Assembly (NCBI RefSeq): GCF_900155535.1
Contig: NZ_LT706965.1
Span: forward strand, 243,473-307,472
Length of the DNA stretch: 64,000 bases
From: Corynebacterium urinipleomorphum
Lineage (GTDB): Bacteria; Actinomycetota; Actinomycetes; Mycobacteriales; Mycobacteriaceae
Reading direction: 5' to 3'
The position numbers were made by a program, and so were the translations under genes. Below are positions 1-8,563 of this stretch, in pieces. The first letter of the stretch is position 1. Every line of letters starts with the position of its first letter. The notes beneath the pieces were generated by a model that made no database searches, was not told where the DNA came from, and worked only from the letters and a program-made list of their open reading frames with translations.

Positions 1-770
1 TGTTCATTGAGTCCATCCGCCAGATCGTCGAGGTCGACGAGGCTTGGGTTCCGGAAGCTGGTGGCGAGGCCGCCCTGTACCTGCGCCCGTTCATGATCTC
101 CACGGAGATCAGCCTTGGCGTGAAGCCGGCGAGCAGTTACACCTACTACGTCATCGCGTCCCCGGCCGGCGCATACTTCTCCGGCGGCATTAAGCCGGTC
201 AAGGTGTGGATCTCCGAGGACTACGTCCGCGCCGCGCCCGGAGGCACGGGTGCAGCGAAATTCGCGGGTAACTATGCTGCGTCCCTGCTCGCACAGGCGC
301 AGGCTGAAGAGCAGCAATGCGACCAGGTCGTGTGGCTCGATGCGATTGAGCGGACCTACATCGAGGAGATGGGCGGCATGAACCTCATGTTCGTCTACGG
401 CTCCGGCGAGGACGGGAACGTCAAGGTGGTCACGCCGGCACTGTCCGGTTCTCTGCTGCCAGGCATCACGCGCGATTCACTGCTGCAGGTCGCCCAGGAT
501 CTGGGGTACGAGACGGAGGAAGCACGCATCTCTGTCGAGGACTGGAAGAACGACGTTGCCAGCGGAAAGATGACAGAGTCCTTTGCCTGCGGCACTGCGG
601 CAGTGATCACGCCGGTCGGCCACATCGTCGGTAACGATATCGACTTCACGGTCAACGGCAACGAGGCGGGCGATGTCACTATGGCCATGCGCGAGCGCCT
701 GACCAAGATTCAGCGCGGCGAAGTGGAGGACACCCACGGGTGGCTGCACACTCTCGTGCCCGCCAAGTAA
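1..770 (+). CDS. ilvE: Branched-chain amino acid aminotransferase, C-terminal part (5' end outside window)
   Basis: Transfers an amino group between glutamate and the keto acids of leucine, isoleucine and valine; cytoplasmic, PLP-dependent, fold type IV. About 255 codons are visible; the frame is already open at base 3, so the true start lies upstream. The [14 protein letters not shown] stretch carries the lysine expected to bind PLP, and [17 protein letters not shown] followed by an FVYG strand is the conserved BCAT core. An internal ATG near base 93 is not the start, because recognisable BCAT sequence (LYLRPFMI) precedes it. The stop lies 13 bp from the stop of the convergent cobT. The family call is secure. 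Confidence 0.95.
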   Translation, partial: FIESIRQIVEVDEAWVPEAGGEAALYLRPFMISTEISLGVKPASSYTYYVIASPAGAYFSGGIKPVKVWISEDYVRAAPGGTGAAKFAGNYAASLLAQAQAEEQQCDQVVWLDAIERTYIEEMGGMNLMFVYGSGEDGNVKVVTPALSGSLLPGITRDSLLQVAQDLGYETEEARISVEDWKNDVASGKMTESFACGTAAVITPVGHIVGNDIDFTVNGNEAGDVTMAMRERLTKIQRGEVEDTHGWLHTLVPAK

Positions 771-783
771 AAGGGCTCCCCGC

Positions 784-1827
784 TTATCGACGTTCCATGG
801 GGCCGGCCCCATCGCCCGCCCCGTCTTGGGAACGCATCTCGTCGGCGACCAGCTCCACTGCTGATGTGATCAGCGGAAGAACAGCGGTCCCGCCGGCACC
901 TTGTCCGGTGGTCATATCGAGCGCCGCCACAGGAGTCAGGTCAAGCGCCTGAAGGCACACTTTGTGGCACGGCTCCGGCGTCAACTGGCTAGCGATCAGC
1001 CACTCTTTCACGCCGGGGGTGATCCGTTCGGCGGTGTAAGCGGCGGCGGAGGGAAACGCGCCGTCGATAAGCACGGGGGTGCGGCGCGACGCGCACTGGG
1101 CGATGAACGCGGTGAGCGCGACGAAGTCCGGTGATGAGATTCGGCGCATCACCTCCGCGACATCATCTTGGACCTCGCGCACGCGGAACATGGAGTCGCG
1201 CACGGCAGCGACCTTCACTTTCCAGACCTCGTCGTTGATGCCGCTGCCGCGCCCCACTGCCACGACTGGTTCTGTGAATGTGAGAGAGCCGATGAGTGCC
1301 GCCATCACCGTCGTGTTTCCTACACCGACATCGCCGGCAATTGCGAGGTCACATCCTGCGTCGATAGTCCGGTCCGCGACCGCGCGCCCGAGTTCCGCTG
1401 CGCGGAGGAACTGCTCCTCGCTCATCGCGTCCTCGACATCGATTGCGCCGGAACCCTCGCAAATAAGGGAGCTGGGCGCTTTCAGGCTGACTCGGATCAG
1501 TTCGACCGGTGCGCCAGCCGCTCGCGCCAATGTGTTTACCGGTGCGGCACCTGCATCGATTTCGTCGGCTTGAAGCGCTGATGCGTCAGGGGTGAACGCG
1601 GACAATCCGCGCTCCGCGATGCCGTGGTCGCCCGCGAAAATGACAACGCGCGGGGAGCTGATCGGCTGTGGGGGAGCGTCTCCCTGACGGCCCGCAAACC
1701 ATGCACCAAGGGAAGCGAGGCGGCCAAAAGAAATCCCCCGTGGGTTTTCCGTCATCGCCGCCCGGACCCTCGCTTCAACAGCGGTGTCTGGAAGCGGGAC
1801 TGCGTCGAGATGCAATGAAACGCTCAT
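784..1827 (-). CDS. cobT: Nicotinate-nucleotide--dimethylbenzimidazole phosphoribosyltransferase
   Basis: Makes alpha-ribazole phosphate from nicotinate mononucleotide and a lower-ligand base, the nucleotide-loop step of cobalamin assembly; cytoplasmic. The 347 residues match the usual CobT length. The family core GDVGVGNTT lies near residue 165 and the C-terminal DMTTGQGAGGTAVLPL segment corresponds to the active-site end of the protein. It is transcribed with, and 9 bp after, the DUF3043 gene. cobU and cobS, often neighbours, are not next to it here, so it may serve salvage or those genes lie elsewhere; that is inference. Confidence 0.92.
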   Translation of the reverse strand: MSVSLHLDAVPLPDTAVEARVRAAMTENPRGISFGRLASLGAWFAGRQGDAPPQPISSPRVVIFAGDHGIAERGLSAFTPDASALQADEIDAGAAPVNTLARAAGAPVELIRVSLKAPSSLICEGSGAIDVEDAMSEEQFLRAAELGRAVADRTIDAGCDLAIAGDVGVGNTTVMAALIGSLTFTEPVVAVGRGSGINDEVWKVKVAAVRDSMFRVREVQDDVAEVMRRISSPDFVALTAFIAQCASRRTPVLIDGAFPSAAAYTAERITPGVKEWLIASQLTPEPCHKVCLQALDLTPVAALDMTTGQGAGGTAVLPLITSAVELVADEMRSQDGAGDGAGPMERR

Positions 1828-1836
1828 CGTGGTGCC

Positions 1837-2670
1837 TTATTCTCCGACTTTGGAGCCAATTTCTACCTGCGGTTTCGGCGTACGCCAACCCCGTGGCTGA
1901 GACGCGCGCGAGTAGGCGTACATGCCCAATCCGAAACCTGTCTCGGTCGTTTCCGGGAACTTCCGGCGGACAGCCCGGTTGGCGCGGCGTCCGATGAAGA
2001 ATGCCTCCGTGAATATGCCGACGATGAACACCATGGACACCAGCGAGAGGATTTCCGCCACGCGGGGGAAGAACATACCCAGGATCATTATGGCCAGCAG
2101 AACGACCATGGCCGGCATCATGTAATTGGACAGAAAACGGCGCGAATCCACCCAGTCGCGCACATATCGGCGAATTTCGCCTTTGTCGCGGTCCATCAGG
2201 TAGCGCTCATCTCCCGCATCCATGCGGGCCTGAATCTCTTTGTTCTGTTCGCGGCGCTCTGTCCGCTCGCGCTTTTTGTAGTCCTTCCATTCCTCTTTGG
2301 ACATGGAGGCCTTCAGTTCTTTGCGCTTTTGCGCTTGCTGCGGCTTGGACATCGCGTTCGGGTCGCGCACAACGCCACGCTTGACTTCCTGGTCGTGGCG
2401 TTTCGGAGTAGGGCGACCTTTCGGTGGAGTGTAACCCTTGGGCAGCGGCTTGCCGTCCTTGCCGGTGGGGCGCTCGGCAGATGCCTTCGCGTTCTGTCCC
2501 GCTGCCTTCTTTTCGGCCTTATCGGCCTTTTCGGACTTCTTTTTCGACTTGGGGGCCGGGGTTGTCGGCGCCGACGAAGCAGAGGGCGATGAAGCGTCAC
2601 CGAGGTCGAGCTTGGTGGAGCCACCTGCGGCGGCCGCAGGGGCATCGGATTTCTTCCAGGGAAGTTTCAC
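1837..2670 (-). CDS. DUF3043 family membrane protein
   Basis: Function unknown. The 277-residue protein has a long, highly charged, Lys/Ala/Pro-rich N-terminal half predicted to be disordered and cytoplasmic, then two closely spaced hydrophobic segments around residues 183-225 (MPAMVVLLAIMILGMFF, then LVSMVFIVGIFTEAF), and a polar tail. This layout fits the actinobacterial DUF3043 family. The start is a GTG; a TAGCCT -10-like element about 7 nt upstream on the same strand suggests a leaderless message. It is likely cotranscribed with cobT, 9 bp downstream, though no functional link is evident. Confidence 0.8.
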   Translation of the reverse strand: MKLPWKKSDAPAAAAGGSTKLDLGDASSPSASSAPTTPAPKSKKKSEKADKAEKKAAGQNAKASAERPTGKDGKPLPKGYTPPKGRPTPKRHDQEVKRGVVRDPNAMSKPQQAQKRKELKASMSKEEWKDYKKRERTERREQNKEIQARMDAGDERYLMDRDKGEIRRYVRDWVDSRRFLSNYMMPAMVVLLAIMILGMFFPRVAEILSLVSMVFIVGIFTEAFFIGRRANRAVRRKFPETTETGFGLGMYAYSRASQPRGWRTPKPQVEIGSKVGE

Positions 2671-2862
2671 GCACTCTAGGCTACAAAACCCCGGCCCGCT
2701 GGTGGGAATACGGGTGCGTCCGGTGATGTTGAGGGAAAGCAGAAGCGCGCATTCCCGGTTTTATCAGGGTGACCAGCGCAAGTTAGGGTGCACTAGCATC
2801 CAGGTGCCGGCCAAGAGTAGGCTCGGTGCCCTGACACGATCCGTAGGCAAGGAGAAACGATC

Positions 2863-3207
2863 ATGACTGCACCGACTTCCGCAACCGGCGTCAAGCTCAG
2901 CGAAGCCGCCGCCGCAAAGGCGAAGGCGCTGCTGGATCAGGAAGGCCGCGACGACCTGTCCCTGCGCATCGCCGTTCAGCCGGGTGGCTGTGCCGGATTG
3001 CGCTACCAGCTCTACTTCGACGACCGTGAGCTCGAGGGCGACAAGGCCGACATCATCGGCGGTGTCCGCCTCGTAGTGGACAAGATGAGTGTCCCGTACC
3101 TGATGGGCGCGGAGATTGATTTCGCCGACACCATTGAGCAGCAGGGCTTCACCATCGACAACCCGAACGCCGGCGGGTCCTGCGCCTGTGGCGACTCGTT
3201 CAACTAA
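2863..3207 (+). CDS. erpA: A-type iron-sulfur cluster carrier (ErpA/IscA/SufA family)
   Basis: Small cytoplasmic carrier that passes Fe-S clusters to client proteins. The 114 residues are the normal length of the HesB/IscA fold. The three family cysteines are present: C43 in QPGGCAGLRY and C107/C109 in GGSCACGDSF near the C-terminus. A good ribosome-binding site (AAGGAGA) precedes the ATG. The gene stands alone, opposite to cobT and asnB, and ends in a strong terminator. Clients in this window could include the Rieske protein QcrA, but no link is shown by the sequence. ErpA versus SufA naming is not decidable here. Confidence 0.9.
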   Translation: MTAPTSATGVKLSEAAAAKAKALLDQEGRDDLSLRIAVQPGGCAGLRYQLYFDDRELEGDKADIIGGVRLVVDKMSVPYLMGAEIDFADTIEQQGFTIDNPNAGGSCACGDSFN

Positions 3208-3245
3208 CAGTAACGCGGCACATTCATACTGAGCGGTGAAAGCAT

Positions 3246-3271
3246 TGCGCCCCTTAAGGGGCGCATTTTTT
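3246..3271 (+). terminator. Rho-independent terminator after erpA
   Basis: A perfect 10+10 inverted repeat (TGCGCCCCTT / AAGGGGCGCA) is followed directly by a run of six T. It lies about 40 bp past the erpA stop. The rest of the 3272-3510 gap shows no gene; it holds only a weaker hairpin near the asnB stop. Confidence 0.92.
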
Positions 3272-3452
3272 GTGTATTGCCCCGGGAGTGCCGGCTCGTG
3301 GGTCTGCTGGCCTCGGGCGCCACAGGGGGCCGGTTAGACGCGTTTGAGACGCTCCCGCAAAACCGCAGGTGAAATGTTTCTCATGTTGCGCAAGGGATTA
3401 TCACTCTAAACGCGACTAACCGCAGCTCCCGCGCGAAGCGTCAATGACAGAA

Positions 3453-3496
3453 CTACCCCGCGCCGAGGACACACGGGGTGACGCCGGGCGGGGTAG
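3453..3496 (-). terminator. Possible asnB terminator hairpin
   Basis: Nine-base arms CTACCCCGC (3453-3461) and GCGGGGTAG (3488-3496) can pair just beyond the asnB stop. There is no good T-run on the minus strand, so terminator function is only tentative. Confidence 0.4.
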
Positions 3497-3510
3497 AGGG
3501 GCAATTGAGC

Positions 3511-5433
3511 CTAGAGCTTCACTGGGTACTCGCGCTGCTCGATGCCTGGGTCGATGCGGTGTTCGACGAAGATGCCGTGCCAGATCATGAAGGCCAGCAC
3601 AGTCCAAAGGCGGCGGGAGTGGTCGGAAACGCCGTCGCGGTGCTCCTTGAGCATCTCCAGAACCTCGGGTTTGTTGAAGATGTCGTCGGTCTGGGATTCG
3701 CGGATTGTCTGCTGAGCCCAGCCGTAGAGTTCGTCGCCGGCGAGCCAATGGCGCATCGGCACTGGGAAGCCGAGCTTCTTGCGGTGGAGTACGTGGGGCG
3801 GAACGATCTGTTCCATAGCCTTGCGCAGGGCGTACTTGGTGGTGCCGTCGGCGATCTTCAGTTCGTGCGGGATCGTCTCAGCGACTGCGAAGACCTCCTT
3901 GTCCAAGAACGGGACACGTAGCTCGAGGGAGTGCGCCATGTTGATTTTGTCGGCCTTGACAAGAATGTCGCCTCGCATCCACGTGAACAGGTCGAGGTGC
4001 TGCATGCGGGCAACTGGGTCCATGTCCTTTGAACGCGCATAAATCGGGGCTGTGACTTCGCGGTGGTCCCACTCCGGCTTGGCCCAGGGCAGGACCCGAC
4101 GCAGTTGGTCGTAATTGAAGGAGCGGGCGTTGCCGTAGTAGCGGGTTTCCATCGGGGTGGTGCCGCGCTCGAGCAGAGACTTGCCGCGCATTCCTTCCGG
4201 CAGAATCTGGCCTAGCTTGTTCAAACCCTTGAGTAGGGGATCAGGCATCTTCTCGAAGGGCGCGAGGGAGAGTGGCTCCTTATAAATGGTGTAACCGCCG
4301 AAGAGTTCGTCCGCGCCCTCGCCGGAGAGGACTACCTTGACGTGTTTGCGCGCCTCCTGCGCCACGAAGAAAAGCGGGACGAGCGACGGATCCGCGACTG
4401 GGTCGTCGAGGTACCACATGATCTTCGGGATGGCGTCGGCGTATTCCTCGGGGGACACGACCTTGACAATGTGCTCCACACCGATCGCTGCGGCGGACTC
4501 GGCCGCGACATCCACCTCCGAGTAGCCCTCCCGTTCGAAGCCCGTGGTGAATGTCAGCAAATTCGGATTGTGGCGCTTCGCCAACGTCGCAATCGCAGTC
4601 GAGTCGATACCGCCGGAAAGGAAGGAGCCGACAGTCACGTCAGCGCGCATGTGCTTTGCGACGGAATCCTCCAGCGCCCCCGCAATCTTGGTGAACAGCT
4701 CCTGTTCTTTGCCCTTAGCCACCGGGATGACGTTGAACTGGGGGTTGAAGTAGCGCTGTGCTTCGACCTGGTCTCCGGGGGAGAGCGTGGCGGTGCAGCC
4801 GGATTCGAGGCGGCGGATCGACTGGTGCAGCGATTCCGGTTCCGGCACGTACTGAAGGTCGACATAGTGCTCGATTGCGCGGCGGTCCAGGCTCAGGTCT
4901 AGACCGAGCTCCGGTGCCATTTCGATGATGGCCTTCTTTTCAGAAGAGAAGACGGTGCCGGCTGGTGTCGTGGCGTAATACAGCGGCTTGATTCCGAATT
5001 GGTCGCGCGCTGCGAACATGGTCCGGGTTTCCGTGTCCCAGATGACAAAGGCGAACATGCCGCGCAAGTGCTTGACCACGTCTGCGCCCCAGTGGTGGTA
5101 GCCGACCACGATGGTTTCGGAATCGCCCTCTGTGTCGAAGCTGAGACCAGCGGCGGTGAGCTCTTCGCGGAGTTCGACGTAGTTATAGATCTCGCCGTTG
5201 AAAGTCAGGGCATAGCGCTCCGGGTTCTCTGCGGGGCCCCAGCGTAGGGGCTGGTGGGAGTGTTCAAGGTCGATGATGGCGAGGCGGTTAAAGCCGAAGA
5301 GGGCGCCATCGTCATGCCACGTACCAGCCGCGTCAGGGCCGCGGTGGTGGAAGCACGGGAGAGCGCGTTCGGCGGCGTCCGCAAACTCGGAAGCATTGGA
5401 CGAGCTTGTCAGCATTGCGAGAAGACCGCACAT
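3511..5433 (-). CDS. asnB: Asparagine synthetase (glutamine-hydrolysing), LtsA-type
   Basis: Glutamine-dependent amidotransferase. The 640 residues start MCGLLAML, leaving Cys2 as the class II glutaminase nucleophile after Met removal; the N-terminal glutaminase domain covers about residues 2-215. The synthetase domain carries the pyrophosphate-loop motif FLSGGIDSTAI near residue 268 and a VLSGEGADELFGGY segment. In corynebacteria the protein of this length and position is LtsA, whose loss causes lysozyme sensitivity and which amidates the meso-DAP side chain of peptidoglycan; that role is established for C. glutamicum and inferred here. It is divergent from ctaC across a 480-bp gap. Confidence 0.93.
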   Translation of the reverse strand: MCGLLAMLTSSSNASEFADAAERALPCFHHRGPDAAGTWHDDGALFGFNRLAIIDLEHSHQPLRWGPAENPERYALTFNGEIYNYVELREELTAAGLSFDTEGDSETIVVGYHHWGADVVKHLRGMFAFVIWDTETRTMFAARDQFGIKPLYYATTPAGTVFSSEKKAIIEMAPELGLDLSLDRRAIEHYVDLQYVPEPESLHQSIRRLESGCTATLSPGDQVEAQRYFNPQFNVIPVAKGKEQELFTKIAGALEDSVAKHMRADVTVGSFLSGGIDSTAIATLAKRHNPNLLTFTTGFEREGYSEVDVAAESAAAIGVEHIVKVVSPEEYADAIPKIMWYLDDPVADPSLVPLFFVAQEARKHVKVVLSGEGADELFGGYTIYKEPLSLAPFEKMPDPLLKGLNKLGQILPEGMRGKSLLERGTTPMETRYYGNARSFNYDQLRRVLPWAKPEWDHREVTAPIYARSKDMDPVARMQHLDLFTWMRGDILVKADKINMAHSLELRVPFLDKEVFAVAETIPHELKIADGTTKYALRKAMEQIVPPHVLHRKKLGFPVPMRHWLAGDELYGWAQQTIRESQTDDIFNKPEVLEMLKEHRDGVSDHSRRLWTVLAFMIWHGIFVEHRIDPGIEQREYPVKL

Positions 5434-5913
5434 GGGAATGACTCCTTAGATGGTCATTTAAGGATTATGAGTTCAGCTCTACCAACAATAAAGCCCGGAT
5501 GAACCACTGCCGGAATTGGCGGGCATCCGCGTGGCGTGAACGGGTGTTGTGAAATCCGGGCGAAAGAGAGAGGCCCACCTTTAGCCCGTCCCCAATAGGG
5601 GTGCAACTTCCGGATGATATTTCTACGGATGGATGTGACCGCGGACACATGAATGGCTGGGGTGAAAAAGTGCGAGAACGAGAGTCGGCCGGTTACCAGC
5701 GGGTAAACCGGCTTGGGGGAAGAGCTGACGCGAAGGCCTTCTGCCGTGGCTGAACATGTGGCGCCGAGCAGCTTAGGAACCGCGTCCAGATAATCTATTC
5801 TGACTGGGTAGGAATATTCTGCTTTGCTCTCCTTCGGCTGGGTCTCAGTCGGAGTGGAGAATCGGAGGGTATTCACAGCTTTTTCGTTAGTGTGGACAGG
5901 AAGGCAGACACAC
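5434..5913. other. 480-bp divergent regulatory region between asnB and ctaC
   Basis: No convincing gene is present; the minus-strand frame open through this stretch has no family features. The region must hold promoters for both divergent genes. It contains a GlxR-like palindrome at 5634-5649 and a small imperfect hairpin around 5687-5712 (GCCGGTT...AACCGGC). A purine-rich AGGAAGG just before 5914 is the ctaC ribosome-binding site. Confidence 0.6.
5634..5649. promoter_or_regulatory. Candidate GlxR (cAMP receptor protein) site upstream of ctaC
   Basis: TGTGACCGCGGACACA matches the TGTGA-N6-TCACA consensus of the corynebacterial CRP-type regulator GlxR with a single deviation in the right half. 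It lies about 265 bp before ctaC and 200 bp before the divergent asnB start, so either gene could be the target. Binding is inferred. Confidence 0.5.
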
Positions 5914-6999
5914 GTGGATACGGCAAAGAACCGTGGCCTGGCCAAGAAGATCGGAGTCGCAGGCGTACTCGCACTCAGCGGCTTCGGTCTCGCCGGCTGT
6001 GAGGCTGAACCGCCGAGCGCATTGTCGAACTTGATCGACATGGGCTGGCCAGACCCCGTCACCCCTGAAGGTGCAAGCATGTACAACTTCTGGGTCTGGG
6101 TCTGGCTTGCCGCCTGGATTATCGGCATCATTATGTGGGGCATCTTCCTCTACGCGATTTTCGCGTGGGGTGGGAAGCGCCGCCAGAAGCAGGGTGCCGG
6201 GGAATTCCCGAAGCAGCTGCAGTACAACGTCCCTCTGGAGCTGGGGCTTACTATTCTCCCGATCATTATCGTGATGGTGCTGTTCTTCTTCACGGTCCAG
6301 GCGCAGACCAAGGTCGTTGCCCTGGATAAGGAGCCGGAGGTCACCGTCGATGTCACCGGTTTCCAGTGGAACTGGAAGTTCGGTTACGCACAGGTCGGTG
6401 CAAACCTGTCTCCGACGGGCTCCGACTACGACGGTGCGGACCAGGAGCGCCAGAAGCTCGCTGATGGGTCCAAGTACGACGATGAGGATCTCCACAACGC
6501 GAACCCGATTCACGGTCGTTCCATGTCGGACAAGTCCTACTTGAACTACAACAAGATCGAGACTGAGGGCACCACCGAGGAGGTCCCGGTTCTGGTCCTC
6601 CCGACCAACACTCCGATCGAGTTCCGTCTGGCATCCGGTGACGTGTCCCACGCGTTCTGGGTCCCGGAGTTCCTGTTCAAGCGCGATGTGTACTCCCACC
6701 CGGAGGCAAACCAGCAGGAGCGCCGTTTCCAGATCGAGGAGATCAACCAGGAAGGTGCATTCGTTGGCCGTTGTGCCGAGATGTGCGGTACCTACCACGC
6801 CATGATGAACTTTGAGATCCGCGCGGTCTCCCCGGAGAAGTTCCGCGACTACATGCGCTTCCGTGAGCAGAACCCGGATGCAGCTAACTCTGAGGCCCTC
6901 GCGTCCATCGGCGAAGAGCCGTTTGCAACGTCCACCCGTCCGTTCAACTCCGACCGAACCGGAACCCGCGGCGGCGACAACGCCGTGCAGAACGTCTAA
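5914..6999 (+). CDS. ctaC: Cytochrome c oxidase (aa3) subunit II
   Basis: Carries the CuA electron-entry site of the aa3 terminal oxidase on the outer face of the membrane. From the GTG at 5914 (AGGAAGG site just upstream) the protein has 361 residues; an upstream in-frame ATG at 5824 would disrupt the signal peptide. It begins with a lipoprotein signal ending in GLAGC (Cys29), followed by two transmembrane helices at about residues 60-85 and 105-125. CuA ligands are visible: H246, C287, C291, H295 and M298 in GRCAEMCGTYHAMM. A charged actinobacterial insert lies between the helices and CuA. ctaF follows after 18 bp. Confidence 0.96.
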   Translation: MDTAKNRGLAKKIGVAGVLALSGFGLAGCEAEPPSALSNLIDMGWPDPVTPEGASMYNFWVWVWLAAWIIGIIMWGIFLYAIFAWGGKRRQKQGAGEFPKQLQYNVPLELGLTILPIIIVMVLFFFTVQAQTKVVALDKEPEVTVDVTGFQWNWKFGYAQVGANLSPTGSDYDGADQERQKLADGSKYDDEDLHNANPIHGRSMSDKSYLNYNKIETEGTTEEVPVLVLPTNTPIEFRLASGDVSHAFWVPEFLFKRDVYSHPEANQQERRFQIEEINQEGAFVGRCAEMCGTYHAMMNFEIRAVSPEKFRDYMRFREQNPDAANSEALASIGEEPFATSTRPFNSDRTGTRGGDNAVQNV

Positions 7000-7017
7000 G
7001 AGAGGCTAGGAAAAGCA

Positions 7018-7449
7018 ATGGGAGCTGGAGCAAAAGTTTTCTACGCCAACGGCGTCTTTCTGACGATCATGGCGGTCCTCTACGCATTCGCCACAAACTT
7101 CGTCGGTGATGATGCGTACCTGTACGGCTACGAATGGGCCGGCGGTGTCGCGCTTATCCTGGCCGCGGCATTCTCGTTCATGCTCGGCGGTTACCTGAAC
7201 TTCACCGAGAAGCGCAGCGATGTGCTCCCGGAGGATTGGGAAGAGGCTGAGGTTGAGGACGGCGCAGGCGTTCTGGGCTTCTTCTCACCGGGATCGATCT
7301 GGCCGCTCGCCATGACCGGAGGTATCTGCTTGATGGCCTTCGGGATTGCGTTCTGGCAGCTCTGGCTGTTGGCCATCGGTGCTGTCATCCTGATCTGGGC
7401 GACGACGAAACTGAACCTGCAGTACGGCATTCCGCGCGAAAAGCACTAA
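7018..7449 (+). CDS. ctaF: Cytochrome c oxidase subunit IV (actinobacterial type)
   Basis: Small integral membrane subunit of the corynebacterial/mycobacterial aa3 oxidase, which associates with subunits I-III and the bc1 complex. The 143 residues contain four hydrophobic segments in two pairs separated by an acidic loop ([11 protein letters not shown], around residues 75-85). It follows ctaC by 18 bp in one operon and is closed by a strong terminator. Its length and the ctaC-ctaF order match the established corynebacterial arrangement. It has no known catalytic residues. Confidence 0.93.
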   Translation: MGAGAKVFYANGVFLTIMAVLYAFATNFVGDDAYLYGYEWAGGVALILAAAFSFMLGGYLNFTEKRSDVLPEDWEEAEVEDGAGVLGFFSPGSIWPLAMTGGICLMAFGIAFWQLWLLAIGAVILIWATTKLNLQYGIPREKH

Positions 7450-7471
7450 GAGCCTTCCGCTACAAGCGCGA

Positions 7472-7504
7472 GCCCCCGCACTTCACCGGTGCGGGGGCGT
7501 TTTT
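7472..7504 (+). terminator. Rho-independent terminator after ctaCF
   Basis: Ten-base arms GCCCCCGCAC and GTGCGGGGGC with a 7-nt loop, followed by GTTTTT. It ends the ctaC-ctaF transcript, so ctaE-qcrCAB has its own promoter. Confidence 0.93.
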
Positions 7505-7601
7505 GCGTGCCGGCGCAGATTGGGAGTGGAGCTGAATGGGTACTGGCTACGAGGGGGTCAAACGAAAGTAGGGGAGTTCCGACGTTTACGCAGGGGTAAA
7601 G

Positions 7602-7617
7602 TGTGAATCCCATCACA
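7602..7617. promoter_or_regulatory. GlxR (cAMP-responsive CRP-type regulator) binding site
   Basis: TGTGAATCCCATCACA fits the TGTGA-N6-TCACA consensus with both half-sites intact. It lies 270 bp upstream of ctaE-qcrCAB. GlxR is known to bind before respiratory genes in C. glutamicum; the use of this particular site is inferred. Confidence 0.7.
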
Positions 7618-7875
7618 GTTGGGAACTGAACGAAATTCGGTGGAACCACCGCGGATGTGATGTTCGGCGAATTCGATGCGGGCCGAGCCAGGGGCCTTAG
7701 CGGGCGTGGAGCGGTGACCTGCAGCGATGAACGTCGTAAAGCGGGGCCCAATAGTTCCCGAAAGTTTCATGTGTTCCGACACGCGGAAATGCCTGAAATA
7801 AAAGGGCAGGTCCGCGTTGCGCTCACATGAAAAATCCGGGGGTGAACAAGGTGACTTTATGGTTGAAAAGGGCGA

Positions 7876-7881
7876 TACTGT
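7876..7881 (+). promoter_or_regulatory. -10 element for a probably leaderless ctaE transcript
   Basis: TACTGT ends 5 nt before the GTG start of ctaE, and no ribosome-binding site is seen before that GTG. The spacing places the transcription start at or next to the start codon. Confidence 0.5.
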
Positions 7882-7886
7882 AACGC

Positions 7887-8507
7887 GTGACGACTGCAAC
7901 AACGAACCCAGGTATGGCGACAACGCCCGACCGTCTCCCAGTGCTGAACCGGCCGAACATGGTCAGCGTGGGAACGATCGTGTTCCTCGCCCAAGAATTG
8001 ATGTTCTTCGCCGGCTTGTTCGCGATGTACTTCACATCGCGCGCGAACGGCATGTCCAACGGCGATTGGTCGAACCAAACGGACCATCTCAACGTGGTCT
8101 TCGGCACGATCATCACCGTCGTCCTGGTGACCTCCTCGGTCACGTCTCAGCTTGGCGTCTTTGCCGCTGAAAAGGGCGACGTGTTTGGTCTGCGTAAATG
8201 GTTCACGGTGACCATCGTGCTCGGCGTGGTCTTCTTGGGCCTTGTCGCTTTCGAGTGGACCGAGATGGCGACTGCCGGTGTCACGCCGCAGGCCAGCGTG
8301 TACGGCTCGGTGTTCTACATCATCACCGGCTTCCACATGGCGCACGTGACCGCGGGCATTCTCGCATTCGTCGTGGTCATGCTCCGTGTGGCTAAGTCGA
8401 AGTTCACCCCGGCTCAGGCAACCGCCGCCATGGTGACCTCCTACTACTGGCACTTCGTCGACGTCGTGTGGATCGGCGTGTTCGTTACTCTCTACTTGGT
8501 TCAATAG
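7887..8507 (+). CDS. ctaE: Cytochrome c oxidase subunit III
   Basis: Structural membrane subunit of the aa3 oxidase that stabilises subunit I. The 206-residue protein has five hydrophobic helices and the family segments NRPNMVSVGTIVFLAQE, ITGFHMAHVTAG and YYWHFVDVVWIGVF. The GTG at 7887 gives an N-terminus (MTTATTNPGM) resembling that of C. glutamicum CtaE; an ATG at 7914 is the alternative. It is the first gene of ctaE-qcrC-qcrA-qcrB, which couples oxidase and bc1 complex as a supercomplex. ctaD (subunit I) is not in this window. Confidence 0.95.
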   Translation: MTTATTNPGMATTPDRLPVLNRPNMVSVGTIVFLAQELMFFAGLFAMYFTSRANGMSNGDWSNQTDHLNVVFGTIITVVLVTSSVTSQLGVFAAEKGDVFGLRKWFTVTIVLGVVFLGLVAFEWTEMATAGVTPQASVYGSVFYIITGFHMAHVTAGILAFVVVMLRVAKSKFTPAQATAAMVTSYYWHFVDVVWIGVFVTLYLVQ

Positions 8508-8563
8508 CCCGTCTCTCACAGCGACGTAAGCACGAACCACCGATTTTCGCTTAAGGGAACAAC

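Larger units (their letters stand above)
7505..7886. other. Upstream regulatory region of ctaE-qcrCAB
   Basis: About 380 bp without a supportable gene. It contains a perfect GlxR-type palindrome (7602-7617), a short CGGTGG-AA-CCACCG palindrome near 7638-7651, and a -10 element adjacent to the ctaE start. The open frames here have no recognisable content. Confidence 0.55.

Noticed and set aside
5454-6143. 229-codon minus-strand frame across the asnB-ctaC gap
   Set aside because: It overlaps the start of ctaC and the regulatory region, has no ribosome-binding site or motif, and no family resemblance.
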